Shown: positions 10,054 through 18,577 of the stretch, piece by piece
How the letters are laid out: each line of letters starts with the position of its first letter
How positions within the stretch are numbered: the stretch's first letter is position 1
NCBI GenBank assembly: GCA_902627565.1
Contig: CACOJM010000002.1
Span: forward strand, 62,001-126,000
Origin: an uncultured Pelagibacteraceae bacterium
GTDB lineage: Bacteria; Pseudomonadota; Alphaproteobacteria; Pelagibacterales; Pelagibacteraceae
DNA: 64,000 nucleotides
Direction of reading: 5' to 3'
Notes under the pieces: generated by a model
Seen by the model: the letters and a program-made list of their open reading frames with translations, nothing else
Told to the model about the DNA's origin: nothing
Databases searched by the model: none
Translations under genes and position numbers: made by a program

Positions 10054-10656
10054 ATGTTCAAAATATTTTCATCTTTATCAAAAACAATACATTCCTCTAT
10101 TGCATTAACTATTATATTATTCTTAATATTATTTTTTCTGAATGGTGGTTTTGTTTTCGATAACTTTTTTTGGAGCTCTTTGTGCAAATTTGTACACGTT
10201 ATTGTTGCAATAATGTGGATTGGATCATTGTGGTTTCTAAATTTCGTACAAATACCCAATATGTCTAAAATACCAGATGATCAAAAAGTTGGTATGAATA
10301 ATGTGATTTTACCAGCAACACTATTTTATTTTAGATGGGCTGCGTTTTTAACAGTTTTATCAGGATTAATTTTAGCTCTTATAGATGGTTATCTTTATGA
10401 CGCTATGACACTTAGTATTAAATCTGGGATCCTAAAAAATACAGCTGTTGGAATTGGATTGTGGTTGGGACTGATAATGGCTTTGAACGTTTGGTTAATA
10501 ATTTGGCCAAATCAAAAAAGATCTCTTGGAATAGTTGAGTGTGAACAAGAAGTTAAAGAAAATTCTGAAAAAAAAGTCATAATATTTTCAAGATTAAACT
10601 TATTGCTGTCTATCCCAATGTTATTTTCGATTGTCACAGGACAAAATTTATACTAA
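10054..10656 (+). CDS. PuuD-like (urate hydroxylase membrane domain, DUF989-type) protein without cytochrome c domain
   Basis: A 200-residue membrane protein with about five to six helices. The segments CKFVHVIVAIMWIGSLWFLNFVQIP (His48, Trp55) and ILPATLFYFRWAAFLTVLSG resemble the N-terminal membrane domain of urate hydroxylase PuuD. In full-length PuuD a cytochrome c domain follows; no CxxCH is present here, so only the membrane part exists and a urate role is uncertain. I chose ATG 10054 over an upstream in-frame TTG at 10033 because ATG is preferred and the extra seven residues add nothing. Its stop overlaps secF by 4 nt, tail to tail. Confidence 0.72.
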   Translation: MFKIFSSLSKTIHSSIALTIILFLILFFLNGGFVFDNFFWSSLCKFVHVIVAIMWIGSLWFLNFVQIPNMSKIPDDQKVGMNNVILPATLFYFRWAAFLTVLSGLILALIDGYLYDAMTLSIKSGILKNTAVGIGLWLGLIMALNVWLIIWPNQKRSLGIVECEQEVKENSEKKVIIFSRLNLLLSIPMLFSIVTGQNLY

Positions 10657-11540
10657 TTTTTATCATCATCCTTTAAAATTGTTTTTTGTGATACATTGAG
10701 TCTGACAAGAACAGTGTTTGCAATATATATAGAAGAATAAGTTCCAAAAATTACTCCAAAGATCATTGCTAAGGAAAAACCTTTTAAAATTTCACCACCA
10801 AAAAAGAATATTGATAATAGAGCGAGTAAAGTAGTAATAGATGTTATTAAAGTTCTAGACAAAGTTTCGTTAATTGAAATATTGGTAAGTTCAAAAATTT
10901 TAATATCTGAATATTTTCTTAAATTTTCCCGCACCCTATCAAAAATGACCACTGTGTCATTCATTGAATAACCCACAATTGTTAACACAGCTGCAATAAT
11001 TGATAAATTTATTTCAAGACCAAGTAATGAGAATAAACCTAATGTAACCAAAACATCGTGAAACAGTGCTAAAATAGCTCCTAAACTAAATTGCCATTCA
11101 AATCTGATCCATATATAAATTAGCATTAATGTTAAAGCCACAGCAATTGCTATAATTCCAGATCTAAGTAATTCTGCACTTACTTTAGGTCCAACATTTT
11201 CAACTCGTCTAAAATCAAAAGTATTACCAAATGATTTATCTAAATTTACTTTTATTTCCTCAATAACATTTTTATTATCATCATTTTCAAATTTAATTAA
11301 ATAATCAGTTTCATTTCCAAAGTTTTTTACAGATACATCGCCTAAATTCATAGAATTCAAATTATCTCTTAAAGATGAAATATTTATTTTATTATCAGTT
11401 GATCTTAATTCAATTAAAGTTCCACCTTTAAAATCTATACCAAAATTAAGTCCTTTAAAAATTAATAAAAGTAATGAAATAAATACTACAGATATAGATA
11501 GGATATTAAATTTATTATAATATTTATTGAAAGCTATCAT
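10653..11540 (-). CDS. secF: protein translocase subunit SecF
   Basis: RND-family partner of SecD that uses the proton motive force to finish Sec-dependent export. At 295 residues it shows six membrane helices, a periplasmic loop after helix 1 opening with the family motif FGIDFKGGTLIE, and the conserved NDTVVIFDRVREN loop after helix 4. Its ATG immediately follows the secD stop, completing yajC-secD-secF. The 3' end overlaps the convergent PuuD-like gene. Confidence 0.96.
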   Translation of the reverse strand: MIAFNKYYNKFNILSISVVFISLLLLIFKGLNFGIDFKGGTLIELRSTDNKINISSLRDNLNSMNLGDVSVKNFGNETDYLIKFENDDNKNVIEEIKVNLDKSFGNTFDFRRVENVGPKVSAELLRSGIIAIAVALTLMLIYIWIRFEWQFSLGAILALFHDVLVTLGLFSLLGLEINLSIIAAVLTIVGYSMNDTVVIFDRVRENLRKYSDIKIFELTNISINETLSRTLITSITTLLALLSIFFFGGEILKGFSLAMIFGVIFGTYSSIYIANTVLVRLNVSQKTILKDDDKN

Positions 11541-13094
11541 TTAAATTAATCCTTCTTTCTCCTTATTTCTATAAACATATAAAACAGTTAATAGTCTTGC
11601 TATAAAATAAACTGAAAATAATGTTGTAAATATTCCGATACCTAATGTTAATGAAAACCCTTTAATTGGACCTGAACCCATAAAAAATAAAATAATTGCT
11701 GCCAATAAAGTTGTAATGTTTGCATCAAGTATGGCTGTTCTTGACTTTGTGTAACCACTATCAAAAGCAATCAAGTTATTTTTTTCTTTTTTTAATTCTT
11801 CCTTTATTCTCTCAAAAATTAAAACATTTGCATCCACTGCCATACCAACTGTCAAAATTATTCCAGCAATACCAGGTAAAGTTAATGTTGCCTCCAGTAT
11901 TGTTAGTATTCCAATTAATAAAAAAAGATTTATTATTAGCGTGGTATTTGTAATTAACCCGAATATTTTATATTTAACAAAAATAAAAACAACTACTAAC
12001 ATAAAACCAATTGCCAGTGCTATTATTCCTGCTTTAATTGAGTCCTTTCCTAAGTCTGGACCAACAGTTCTTTCTTCAATAATATTTAAAGGTGCAGGTA
12101 AAGCACCAGATCTTAACAATAAAGCTAAGTCTGTTGCTGATTGAAAAGTAAAACCACCACTTATTTGACCTGATCCACTAGCGATTGTATCCCTTATAAC
12201 TGGGGCACTTATAATTTTACCATCCAAAACTATTGCTAATTGTTTGCCAATACCAGTGGATGTAGCTTTACCAAATCTTTTGGCACCTACTCTATCAAGG
12301 GTAAATGTAACAACAGTTTCATTTGTCTCATTATCCATTCTTGGTTGGGCGTCAAGAAGGTTGTCACCACTTAAAATAATTCGTTTGCTAACTAAAGCTT
12401 CCTCTGAGTTATCCTCATAACTTAATTTTTCAGTTCCAAAGGACTCCTGATCATTATTAGTCACAAATCTGAAAGTTAAGTTTGCTGTTTTTCCAAGTAA
12501 TGATTTAATTCTCATAGGATCATCTAGTCCAGGAAGTTCAACAAGAATTCTATCATTTCCTCTTTTTAGAATATTTGGTTCATTAGTTCCTATCTCGTCA
12601 ATTCTTCTTCTAACAATTTCTAAAGCTTGATCTTGAGATGAAGTTTTGAGTTCAACCAATCCTTGCCTAGAATAACTTACTTTTAAAATATTGTTTTCCT
12701 CATTAATATCTAATTCATGGGATTTAAATCTTGGATAGTATGGATTAATTTCACTCTCTTCATCTTTGAAAATTTCAAGAACTTTTTGTTGGTCTTCACT
12801 TTTAACAGTAAACGATAATACCTGATTAGAAAGATTAATATTATTTAATCTTATATTTTTTTCTTTAAAATAACTTCTAAGTGTTATCGTTAAATTTTGT
12901 AATTTCTGATCAATTACCGGATTATTATCTATTTCTAATAAAAGGTAGGAACCACCTTGTAAATCTAAACCTAAATTAATTTTTTTATCTAAAAAATCGT
13001 TTTCAAATTTAATTAAATTAGATAAAGCAATAAATGTGAAAAAAGAAGATAATATTATAATAAAGATTATTCTTAATTTTGAAAAGTATAACAC
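11541..13094 (-). CDS. secD: protein translocase subunit SecD
   Basis: The larger RND-type subunit of the SecDF export motor, 517 residues. Motifs are LGLDLQGGSYLLLEID after helix 1, the periplasmic P1 region with RRIDEIGTNEPNI and LVELPGLDDP, and the C-terminal helices with GMAVDANVLIFERIKEE. The frame begins with GTG at 13094, 16 nt after yajC; no ATG lies close enough to replace it. It is shorter than the E. coli protein but close to the usual alphaproteobacterial length. Confidence 0.96.
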   Translation of the reverse strand: MLYFSKLRIIFIIILSSFFTFIALSNLIKFENDFLDKKINLGLDLQGGSYLLLEIDNNPVIDQKLQNLTITLRSYFKEKNIRLNNINLSNQVLSFTVKSEDQQKVLEIFKDEESEINPYYPRFKSHELDINEENNILKVSYSRQGLVELKTSSQDQALEIVRRRIDEIGTNEPNILKRGNDRILVELPGLDDPMRIKSLLGKTANLTFRFVTNNDQESFGTEKLSYEDNSEEALVSKRIILSGDNLLDAQPRMDNETNETVVTFTLDRVGAKRFGKATSTGIGKQLAIVLDGKIISAPVIRDTIASGSGQISGGFTFQSATDLALLLRSGALPAPLNIIEERTVGPDLGKDSIKAGIIALAIGFMLVVVFIFVKYKIFGLITNTTLIINLFLLIGILTILEATLTLPGIAGIILTVGMAVDANVLIFERIKEELKKEKNNLIAFDSGYTKSRTAILDANITTLLAAIILFFMGSGPIKGFSLTLGIGIFTTLFSVYFIARLLTVLYVYRNKEKEGLI

Positions 13095-13110
13095 TTTAAT
13101 AAAAAAAAAT

Positions 13111-13398
13111 TTATTTTTTAACTTCTTGAGAACTCATTAAGCTTTGGATACCAGTGCCTCTGATAACTTCTACAGTTACGTTATCAGCTATTTCAACTTC
13201 CACCTTGTCGTTATCTATTACTCTCGAAATAACGCCAGTAATTCCACCTGAGGTTACAACTTTGTCCCCTTTTTTTAAACTCTCAACCATTGCCTTGTGT
13301 TCTTTAACTTTTTTTTGCTGAGGTCTTATTAAGAAAAAATAAAAAATAACAAAGATTAATATTAATGGTATAAATTGACCTATTCCTGAACCTTCCAT
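13111..13398 (-). CDS. yajC: preprotein translocase accessory subunit YajC
   Basis: A small single-span membrane protein of 95 residues associated with SecDF. The N-terminal helix (about residues 9-25) is followed by the family signature RPQQKKVKEHKAMVESLKKGDKVVTSGGITG. It is the first gene of the yajC-secD-secF cluster and lies 54 bp after serS. Confidence 0.95.
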   Translation of the reverse strand: MEGSGIGQFIPLILIFVIFYFFLIRPQQKKVKEHKAMVESLKKGDKVVTSGGITGVISRVIDNDKVEVEIADNVTVEVIRGTGIQSLMSSQEVKK

Positions 13399-13452
13399 AA
13401 AACTCCTTAATTTAAAATGAATATTTACACTATCTATAGAATTAAAACAACT

Positions 13453-14712
13453 TTAATTGGTTGAAATTAATTCTAAATTGTTCATATAAGGTCGCAACAC
13501 TTTTGGAATTTCTACAGAACCATCTTTTTTTTGATAATTTTCAAGAACAGCTATTAAAGATCTACCAATTGCAAGACCACTACCATTTAATGTTCCTGCA
13601 AATAAAGTATCTTTTTTCTCATTTTTGTACCTAGTTTTCATTCTCGTAGCTTGAAATGTTGAACATGAAGAGCAGGATGAAATTTCTCTATATTTTTTTT
13701 CTGATGGCAACCATACTTCTATATCGTAAGTTTTTTCCGCACTAAAACCCATATCTCCAGTGCACAAAATAACTTTTCTATAAGGTAATTCAAGCATATC
13801 CAAAATATTAGTCGCACAATTTGTCATTCTTTCTAATTCTTCGAGACATTTTTCTTGTTCAACTATACTAACCAACTCCACCTTGTAAAACTGATGCTGT
13901 CTTATCATACCTTTTGTATCTTTACCGTAACTACCAGCTTCTTTTCTGAAACAAGGTGTTGATGCAACAAATCTTATGGGTAGTTCTTTTTGATTTATGA
14001 TCTTCTCTTTTACCATATTAGTCAAAATAACTTCAGCTGTTGGTATCAAAAATTTTCGTCCACTTTCCTCATTAAGTTTGACTTCAAATTGATCATTTTC
14101 AAATTTAGGAAGTTGTCCAGTGCCAAACATTGTATTTTCTGAAGCTAAAAGAGGTGGAGAAATCTCTTCATATCCATTTTTTTTTATATGAGTATCTAGC
14201 ATAAAATTCGATAAAGCTCTTTCTAATAAAGCTAACTTATTTTTTACAAAAACAAATCTTGAACCAGTTGTTTTTGTAGCAAGATCAAAATCAAGCATAC
14301 CAAGTTTTTCACCTAATTCGTAATGTGACCTTGGTTTAAAATCAAATTCTGGAATTTTACCTGATTTTGAAATTTCAATATTATCGTTTTCATCATTTCC
14401 AATCGGCACATCTTTGTGAGGAATATTGGGAATATTAGATAGAATTTGATCTAATTCTAATTTCACTTTATTTTGTTTATCAACAACTTCCTCAATTTCT
14501 TTTGATATCTTTTTTGATTTTTCAAATAAAGACTTATCCTTTGATTTTGATATAACTTTTTTTTCTTTTTCTAAATTTTCTTTTTCTTGAATAAACTCCC
14601 TATTTTTTTTATCTAAATCCTTTAGTTTAGAAAAATCAATATTAACTGATCTTTTTTTTAGAGACTCCTTAAAACTTTCAAAATTTTTTCTAACTTCCTT
14701 TAAATTATGCAT
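13453..14712 (-). CDS. serS: seryl-tRNA synthetase
   Basis: Class II aminoacyl-tRNA synthetase that charges tRNA-Ser. The N-terminal coiled-coil arm (about residues 5-100, rich in Lys/Glu) binds the long variable arm of the tRNA. The catalytic core shows motif 2 (RFVASTPCFRKEAGSYGKDTKGMIRQHQF) and motif 3 (LNGSGLAIGRSLIAVLEN). I placed the start at ATG 14712 (419 residues) rather than the TTG one codon earlier; this overlaps tatC by 8 nt. In many alphaproteobacteria surE and pcm follow serS; here yajC follows directly. Confidence 0.96.
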   Translation of the reverse strand: MHNLKEVRKNFESFKESLKKRSVNIDFSKLKDLDKKNREFIQEKENLEKEKKVISKSKDKSLFEKSKKISKEIEEVVDKQNKVKLELDQILSNIPNIPHKDVPIGNDENDNIEISKSGKIPEFDFKPRSHYELGEKLGMLDFDLATKTTGSRFVFVKNKLALLERALSNFMLDTHIKKNGYEEISPPLLASENTMFGTGQLPKFENDQFEVKLNEESGRKFLIPTAEVILTNMVKEKIINQKELPIRFVASTPCFRKEAGSYGKDTKGMIRQHQFYKVELVSIVEQEKCLEELERMTNCATNILDMLELPYRKVILCTGDMGFSAEKTYDIEVWLPSEKKYREISSCSSCSTFQATRMKTRYKNEKKDTLFAGTLNGSGLAIGRSLIAVLENYQKKDGSVEIPKVLRPYMNNLELISTN

Positions 14713-15475
14713 CAAATTTTTCTAAATTTTTATTTTCAATAAGTTTTACTGAAAAAATTGACAATTCATATAAAATTAACAACGGAATCGCCAAGCCAAT
14801 TTGAGTAATTGGGTCTGGTGGAGTTAATAAAGCTGCTGCAGCAAATATTATTACAACAACATACTTTCTTCTTTTTTTTAAAAAATCTGAGTCTACTAAT
14901 CCAACTCTAGCTAACAAACTAAGGACAACTGGAAGCTGAAAACTAATTCCAAAAGCAAAAATTAATTTCATAACTAATGAAAGATATTCATTCACTTTAG
15001 CCTCCAACTGTATTGGTAGATTTGTTGAAATACCTGTGCTTTCAAATGACAAAAAAAACTTTATAGCTAATGGCATTATTAAGTAATAAACAAGCATTCC
15101 TCCTAAAAAAAATAAAATAGGTGTTAAAACTAAATACGGTAAAATTGCTATTTTTTCATGTTTGTAAAGACCTGGTGCAATAAATTTCCAAATTTGCATT
15201 AATATAAATGGACAAGTAACAAAGAAAGCTGTGAAAAAAGATACTTTTAAATATGTTAAAAAAGTTTCTTGAAGTGCCGTAAAAATTAATCTCCTATCTG
15301 ACCCATCATTCTTCACTGCTTTTGCAAAAGGTTCGACTAAAAAACCATAGATATTTTCAGCAAAAAAATAACATCCTATAAAAAAAATTATAAGAAAAAT
15401 AAAACTATTGATTAATCTTTTTCTTAATTCAGCTAAATGACTTATAAAACCAGTTTCTTTATCTTCATTGGTCAT
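14705..15475 (-). CDS. tatC: Sec-independent protein translocase subunit TatC
   Basis: Twin-arginine signal receptor of the Tat system in the inner membrane, 256 residues with six hydrophobic helices. Conserved features are the N-terminal FISHLAELRKRL, the FIAPGLYKHE segment after helix 2, the SFQLPVV motif and LTPPDPITQIGLAIPLLILYE. It overlaps tatB by 11 nt and serS by 8 nt, so translation is probably coupled through tatA-tatB-tatC-serS. Confidence 0.96.
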   Translation of the reverse strand: MTNEDKETGFISHLAELRKRLINSFIFLIIFFIGCYFFAENIYGFLVEPFAKAVKNDGSDRRLIFTALQETFLTYLKVSFFTAFFVTCPFILMQIWKFIAPGLYKHEKIAILPYLVLTPILFFLGGMLVYYLIMPLAIKFFLSFESTGISTNLPIQLEAKVNEYLSLVMKLIFAFGISFQLPVVLSLLARVGLVDSDFLKKRRKYVVVIIFAAAALLTPPDPITQIGLAIPLLILYELSIFSVKLIENKNLEKFDA

Positions 15476-15680
15476 TATTCTTTTTTTCTTTTTCCTCTTT
15501 TATATCATTTTCATCTATATTGATGTTTGAAACTTCATTTTGAACATTGTTTACATACCTTTTTGCTGTGCCAATCCATGAACCAACTTTTTTTAACATT
15601 ATTGGAAAATCTTTTGGACCTAACACAACTATTGCAATAGCAACAACTATTAAAATTTCAAACCAACCAATAGTAGGCAT
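15465..15680 (-). CDS. tatB: Sec-independent protein translocase subunit TatB
   Basis: A 71-residue protein with one N-terminal helix (IGWFEILIVVAIAIVVLGP) followed by an amphipathic segment and an acidic/lysine-rich tail. The Glu in GWFEIL and the LGP turn are TatB-typical and separate it from neighbouring tatA. It partners TatC in the substrate-receptor complex. It is short for TatB, in keeping with the compact genome. Confidence 0.93.
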   Translation of the reverse strand: MPTIGWFEILIVVAIAIVVLGPKDFPIMLKKVGSWIGTAKRYVNNVQNEVSNINIDENDIKEEKEKKNNDQ

Positions 15681-15685
15681 GAGGT

Positions 15686-15895
15686 TTATTCTTTATTGTT
15701 TGAATTATTTGAATCCTGATTATCGTCAGAAATATTTTTCGGCTCAGATTCATCAGTGACATCAGAAGCCATTCCTTTTTTGAAACTTTTTATTCCTTTG
15801 GCCACATCTCCCATCAAGCTTGATATTTTTCCTCGACCAAACAATAATACAACAAGTATTACCACTATTGCAATTTGCCAAATTCCTATACTCAT
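15686..15895 (-). CDS. tatA: Sec-independent protein translocase subunit TatA
   Basis: A 69-residue pore-forming component of the Tat system. The N-terminal helix [21 protein letters not shown] is followed by the [24 protein letters not shown] amphipathic helix typical of TatA/E, then an acidic Asn/Ser-rich tail. It lies 5 nt before tatB and 42 bp after scpB. Confidence 0.95.
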   Translation of the reverse strand: MSIGIWQIAIVVILVVLLFGRGKISSLMGDVAKGIKSFKKGMASDVTDESEPKNISDDNQDSNNSNNKE

Positions 15896-15937
15896 TACTA
15901 ACTTATAACCTTTTTATTAAAAATTAAAAGTGACTTT

Positions 15938-16633
15938 TTACTTCTCTTCTTCGTTATGAAGTGTGCTACTTAACATTTCATCTATATTTGAGTATATGTC
16001 CTCTTTTTTATCTTGCTGTTTTTCTTTATAAAATTTACCAGTACCAAATATAGCATTATCTATATTTGAGCTATCTATTAAACCTGCGGCGCCTAATTCA
16101 TCGACAGTTGGAAGATCAGATAATTTTTGTAGATTAAAATGACTTAGAAAATTATCAGTTGTAACATATTGAATTGGTTTTCCTGGTACATCTTTTCTTC
16201 CTCCTGGTTTTACCCAATCTAATTCCATTAAAATTTCAATTGTGTTCGTTCCAAAAGCAACACCTCTGATTTCTTCAATTTCAGCTCTTGTAACAGGTTG
16301 ATGATATACAATTATTGCTAATGTCTCAATTGCTGCTCTAGATAATTTTTTTTCAACAGTTTTTTCTTGAGACATCAAAGTTGATAATTTTGCTGAAGTT
16401 CTGAAGGACCATTTTTTTGATATATTGACCAAATTAATACCTCGCTCACTATATTCATTTTGTAATTTTTCTAAAATTTTCTCCACATCTGCTCTTTTTG
16501 AAATTTTGTTTTGAATTGTCTCTATATCAAGAGGTTCTGCAGCTGCAAAAATAATAGCTTCTACCTCTTTTTCAATTTGAGATAATTTAGATGGAAAATC
16601 TATGATATTATTTTTCTTTTTATTCTTAATCAT
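15938..16633 (-). CDS. scpB: segregation and condensation protein B
   Basis: Winged-helix kleisin-associated subunit of the Smc-ScpAB condensin complex. The 231 residues include the signature EVEAIIFAAAEPLDIETIQ, then RAAIETLAIIVYHQPVTRAEIEEIRGV and LMELDWVKPGGRKDVPGKPIQYVTT, all diagnostic of ScpB. A lysine/glutamate-rich tail ends the protein. The start overlaps the scpA stop by 4 nt. Confidence 0.96.
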   Translation of the reverse strand: MIKNKKKNNIIDFPSKLSQIEKEVEAIIFAAAEPLDIETIQNKISKRADVEKILEKLQNEYSERGINLVNISKKWSFRTSAKLSTLMSQEKTVEKKLSRAAIETLAIIVYHQPVTRAEIEEIRGVAFGTNTIEILMELDWVKPGGRKDVPGKPIQYVTTDNFLSHFNLQKLSDLPTVDELGAAGLIDSSNIDNAIFGTGKFYKEKQQDKKEDIYSNIDEMLSSTLHNEEEK

Positions 16634-17367
16634 TTATTTTCTTTTATATATATATCTTCAAAAAGATCTTTTTGTTTAATTTCTAAATTTCCCTCTTTAA
16701 CTAATTCTAAAGATCCAGCAAAAATACCAGCTGTTCCAGTTCTTTTATATTTTTCATTATTAAAATTTTTTGGTATTAAATCCTCTAATCTTTTCCAGTC
16801 TAAAAGTTTTCCAAAAAAATTTTTGATAGTTTTAATCCCATCCTCAGTGGTAAATACTGGTAGTCTGGGAATATTTATTTTTTGAAAATCTTTTGTCATT
16901 AAAATTGTCGAATACGATTTCAATAAATCAAATAAACTAATGTTATATTCGCTATTGTATATTGGGCGAATACCTGATCTCATTCCTCTTGTTCTAATTT
17001 CCTTACCGAGTCTTTTTCTTTTAAGCATTTGATCTGATAATAAACGGATTAATTCTAATTTTTTTAATTGTAATTTTAATTTTTCTGCTACTTCTTGAAG
17101 TTTAAACTCCTCTTCAGGAGTACCAGGTAATAGTAATTTAGATTTTAAATAAGCTAACCAAGTAGCCATTAATAGGTATTCAGATGCAATTTCTAAATTA
17201 AGATTTTTTTCATTTTTTATAAAATCATTAAATTGATCTGCTAATTTAGTTATTGATATATTCTCTAAATTAACTTTTTGTGCTTTAGCTAAATCTAATA
17301 AAACATCTAAGGGACCGTCATAATTATCGACACGTACATTAAAAAATTCTGAATCACTTTGGATCAT
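16630..17367 (-). CDS. scpA: segregation and condensation protein A (kleisin)
   Basis: The kleisin subunit that bridges Smc heads. The 245 residues open with FNVRVDNYDGPLDVLLDLAK, the near-universal ScpA N-terminus, followed by EYLLMATWLAYLKSKLLLP. The C-terminal helix-turn region contains FAGSLELVKEGNLEIKQKDLF. It lies 9 nt after nagZ and is coupled to scpB by a 4-nt overlap. Confidence 0.96.
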   Translation of the reverse strand: MIQSDSEFFNVRVDNYDGPLDVLLDLAKAQKVNLENISITKLADQFNDFIKNEKNLNLEIASEYLLMATWLAYLKSKLLLPGTPEEEFKLQEVAEKLKLQLKKLELIRLLSDQMLKRKRLGKEIRTRGMRSGIRPIYNSEYNISLFDLLKSYSTILMTKDFQKINIPRLPVFTTEDGIKTIKNFFGKLLDWKRLEDLIPKNFNNEKYKRTGTAGIFAGSLELVKEGNLEIKQKDLFEDIYIKENK

Positions 17368-17376
17368 TATTAAATA

Positions 17377-18324
17377 CTATCTTAAAATTCTATAAAATTG
17401 TGATGTTTTTTTAATGATAAAATTATTTATTAATGGTGAATTTTTTGCAACTATTTGCATTTCTTTCAGATTTCCATTGCAATGAAGTGCTAAATTACAT
17501 CCAGCATTAAAAGCTTTGATTGTATTTAATTCTAGGTTGTATTTTAAACTTTTCATAGATAAATCATCTGAAATCAAAATGTTATTAAAACCAATTTTTT
17601 TTCTTATAATTGTAATCATTTTCTTTGAATGGGTAACTGTATTTTCTTTATCTATTTTTTTAAATATCAAGTGACCAGTCATACCAAAAAAAGATTTTTT
17701 CTTTTTAAAAGGTTTGAAGTCATTTTTAGATAAATATTTAAACGATTTGTTAATCATTGGTGTAAAATGATGACTGTCAACTTTAGCAAGCCCATGACCT
17801 GGTAAATGTTTGATAATTGTGCCTATTGAATTTTCATGAAATAACTTAATACACAAATCACCTATTTGAGATACAATTTTAGGATTTTTTGAGTAAGATC
17901 TGTCTCCAATAACATTACTTGATCCCTTTACTCTTAAATCTAAAACTGGAACTGAGTTTATATTTATGCCAAGTTGCTTTAGTAAAAAGGCTGTTTTATC
18001 AATAAACAATTTAAAAAAAATCTTAAATTCATATTTATTTTTAAGGTATTTTTCCCCAAAATATTCTGCAGTCAAATTGTCAAAAGTAATAATCCTTTTT
18101 AATCTATTTATTTTGCCCCCTTCTTGGTCAATTAAAATTGGATAATTTTTATCATTAAATAATCTTCTTATACTTGAAGTAAGTTTTTGAGTTTGAGAAA
18201 TATCTTTTATGTTTCTTGAAAACAAAATAATTCCCCAGGGTTTATATTTTTTTAAAAAAACTATTTCTTTTGAAGATAGTTTTTTTGATTTTATTCCAAC
18301 AATAAATGATCTTCTATTAATCAT
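17377..18324 (-). CDS. nagZ: beta-N-acetylhexosaminidase, glycoside hydrolase family 3 (NagZ-like)
   Basis: Cytoplasmic enzyme that removes N-acetylglucosamine from anhydro-muropeptides in cell-wall recycling. At 315 residues it has the GH3 barrel. Motifs are GIILFSRNI, LIDQEGGKINRL, the catalytic-loop motif KHLPGHG (about residue 170) followed by DSHH, and the nucleophile aspartate region ISDDLSM. It overlaps the upstream small membrane ORF by 8 nt. The order argS-[SPOR gene]-nagZ-scpA-scpB-tat is a well-known alphaproteobacterial arrangement. Confidence 0.9.
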   Translation of the reverse strand: MINRRSFIVGIKSKKLSSKEIVFLKKYKPWGIILFSRNIKDISQTQKLTSSIRRLFNDKNYPILIDQEGGKINRLKRIITFDNLTAEYFGEKYLKNKYEFKIFFKLFIDKTAFLLKQLGININSVPVLDLRVKGSSNVIGDRSYSKNPKIVSQIGDLCIKLFHENSIGTIIKHLPGHGLAKVDSHHFTPMINKSFKYLSKNDFKPFKKKKSFFGMTGHLIFKKIDKENTVTHSKKMITIIRKKIGFNNILISDDLSMKSLKYNLELNTIKAFNAGCNLALHCNGNLKEMQIVAKNSPLINNFIIKKTSQFYRILR

Positions 18325-18577
18325 TAGGATCTAACAGCTTCCAAAATTTGTATTTCTTTTTTTTTGTATTATTTTGTTCGACATATTGAATTATATTTTG
18401 AGTGTCACTTTCTAAGATAGGCAATTTTTTAGCAAAATTATTTAATTTTTGATTTATTTGATTTAAAGATCTGTAATTTTTTTTTTCATTATCATCTGAA
18501 AAATAATATCTAAGAGTAAAAAATAAAAAAAAAGAAATTATTATGAAAAATATAAGATATTTAATTTCTTTAATCAT
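18317..18577 (-). CDS. small single-pass membrane protein, possible reduced SPOR-domain gene
   Basis: An 86-residue protein with a basic start (MIKEIK), one strong hydrophobic helix (about residues 7-24) and a polar Lys/Asn-rich tail ending FWKLLDPND. It sits exactly where many alphaproteobacteria carry a membrane-anchored SPOR-domain (peptidoglycan-binding) protein between argS and nagZ. Only the anchor and a short linker remain, with no recognisable SPOR domain. It is coupled to argS (1-nt overlap) and nagZ (8-nt overlap), which supports real translation. The function is unknown and the relic idea rests on position. Confidence 0.7.
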   Translation of the reverse strand: MIKEIKYLIFFIIISFFLFFTLRYYFSDDNEKKNYRSLNQINQKLNNFAKKLPILESDTQNIIQYVEQNNTKKKKYKFWKLLDPND

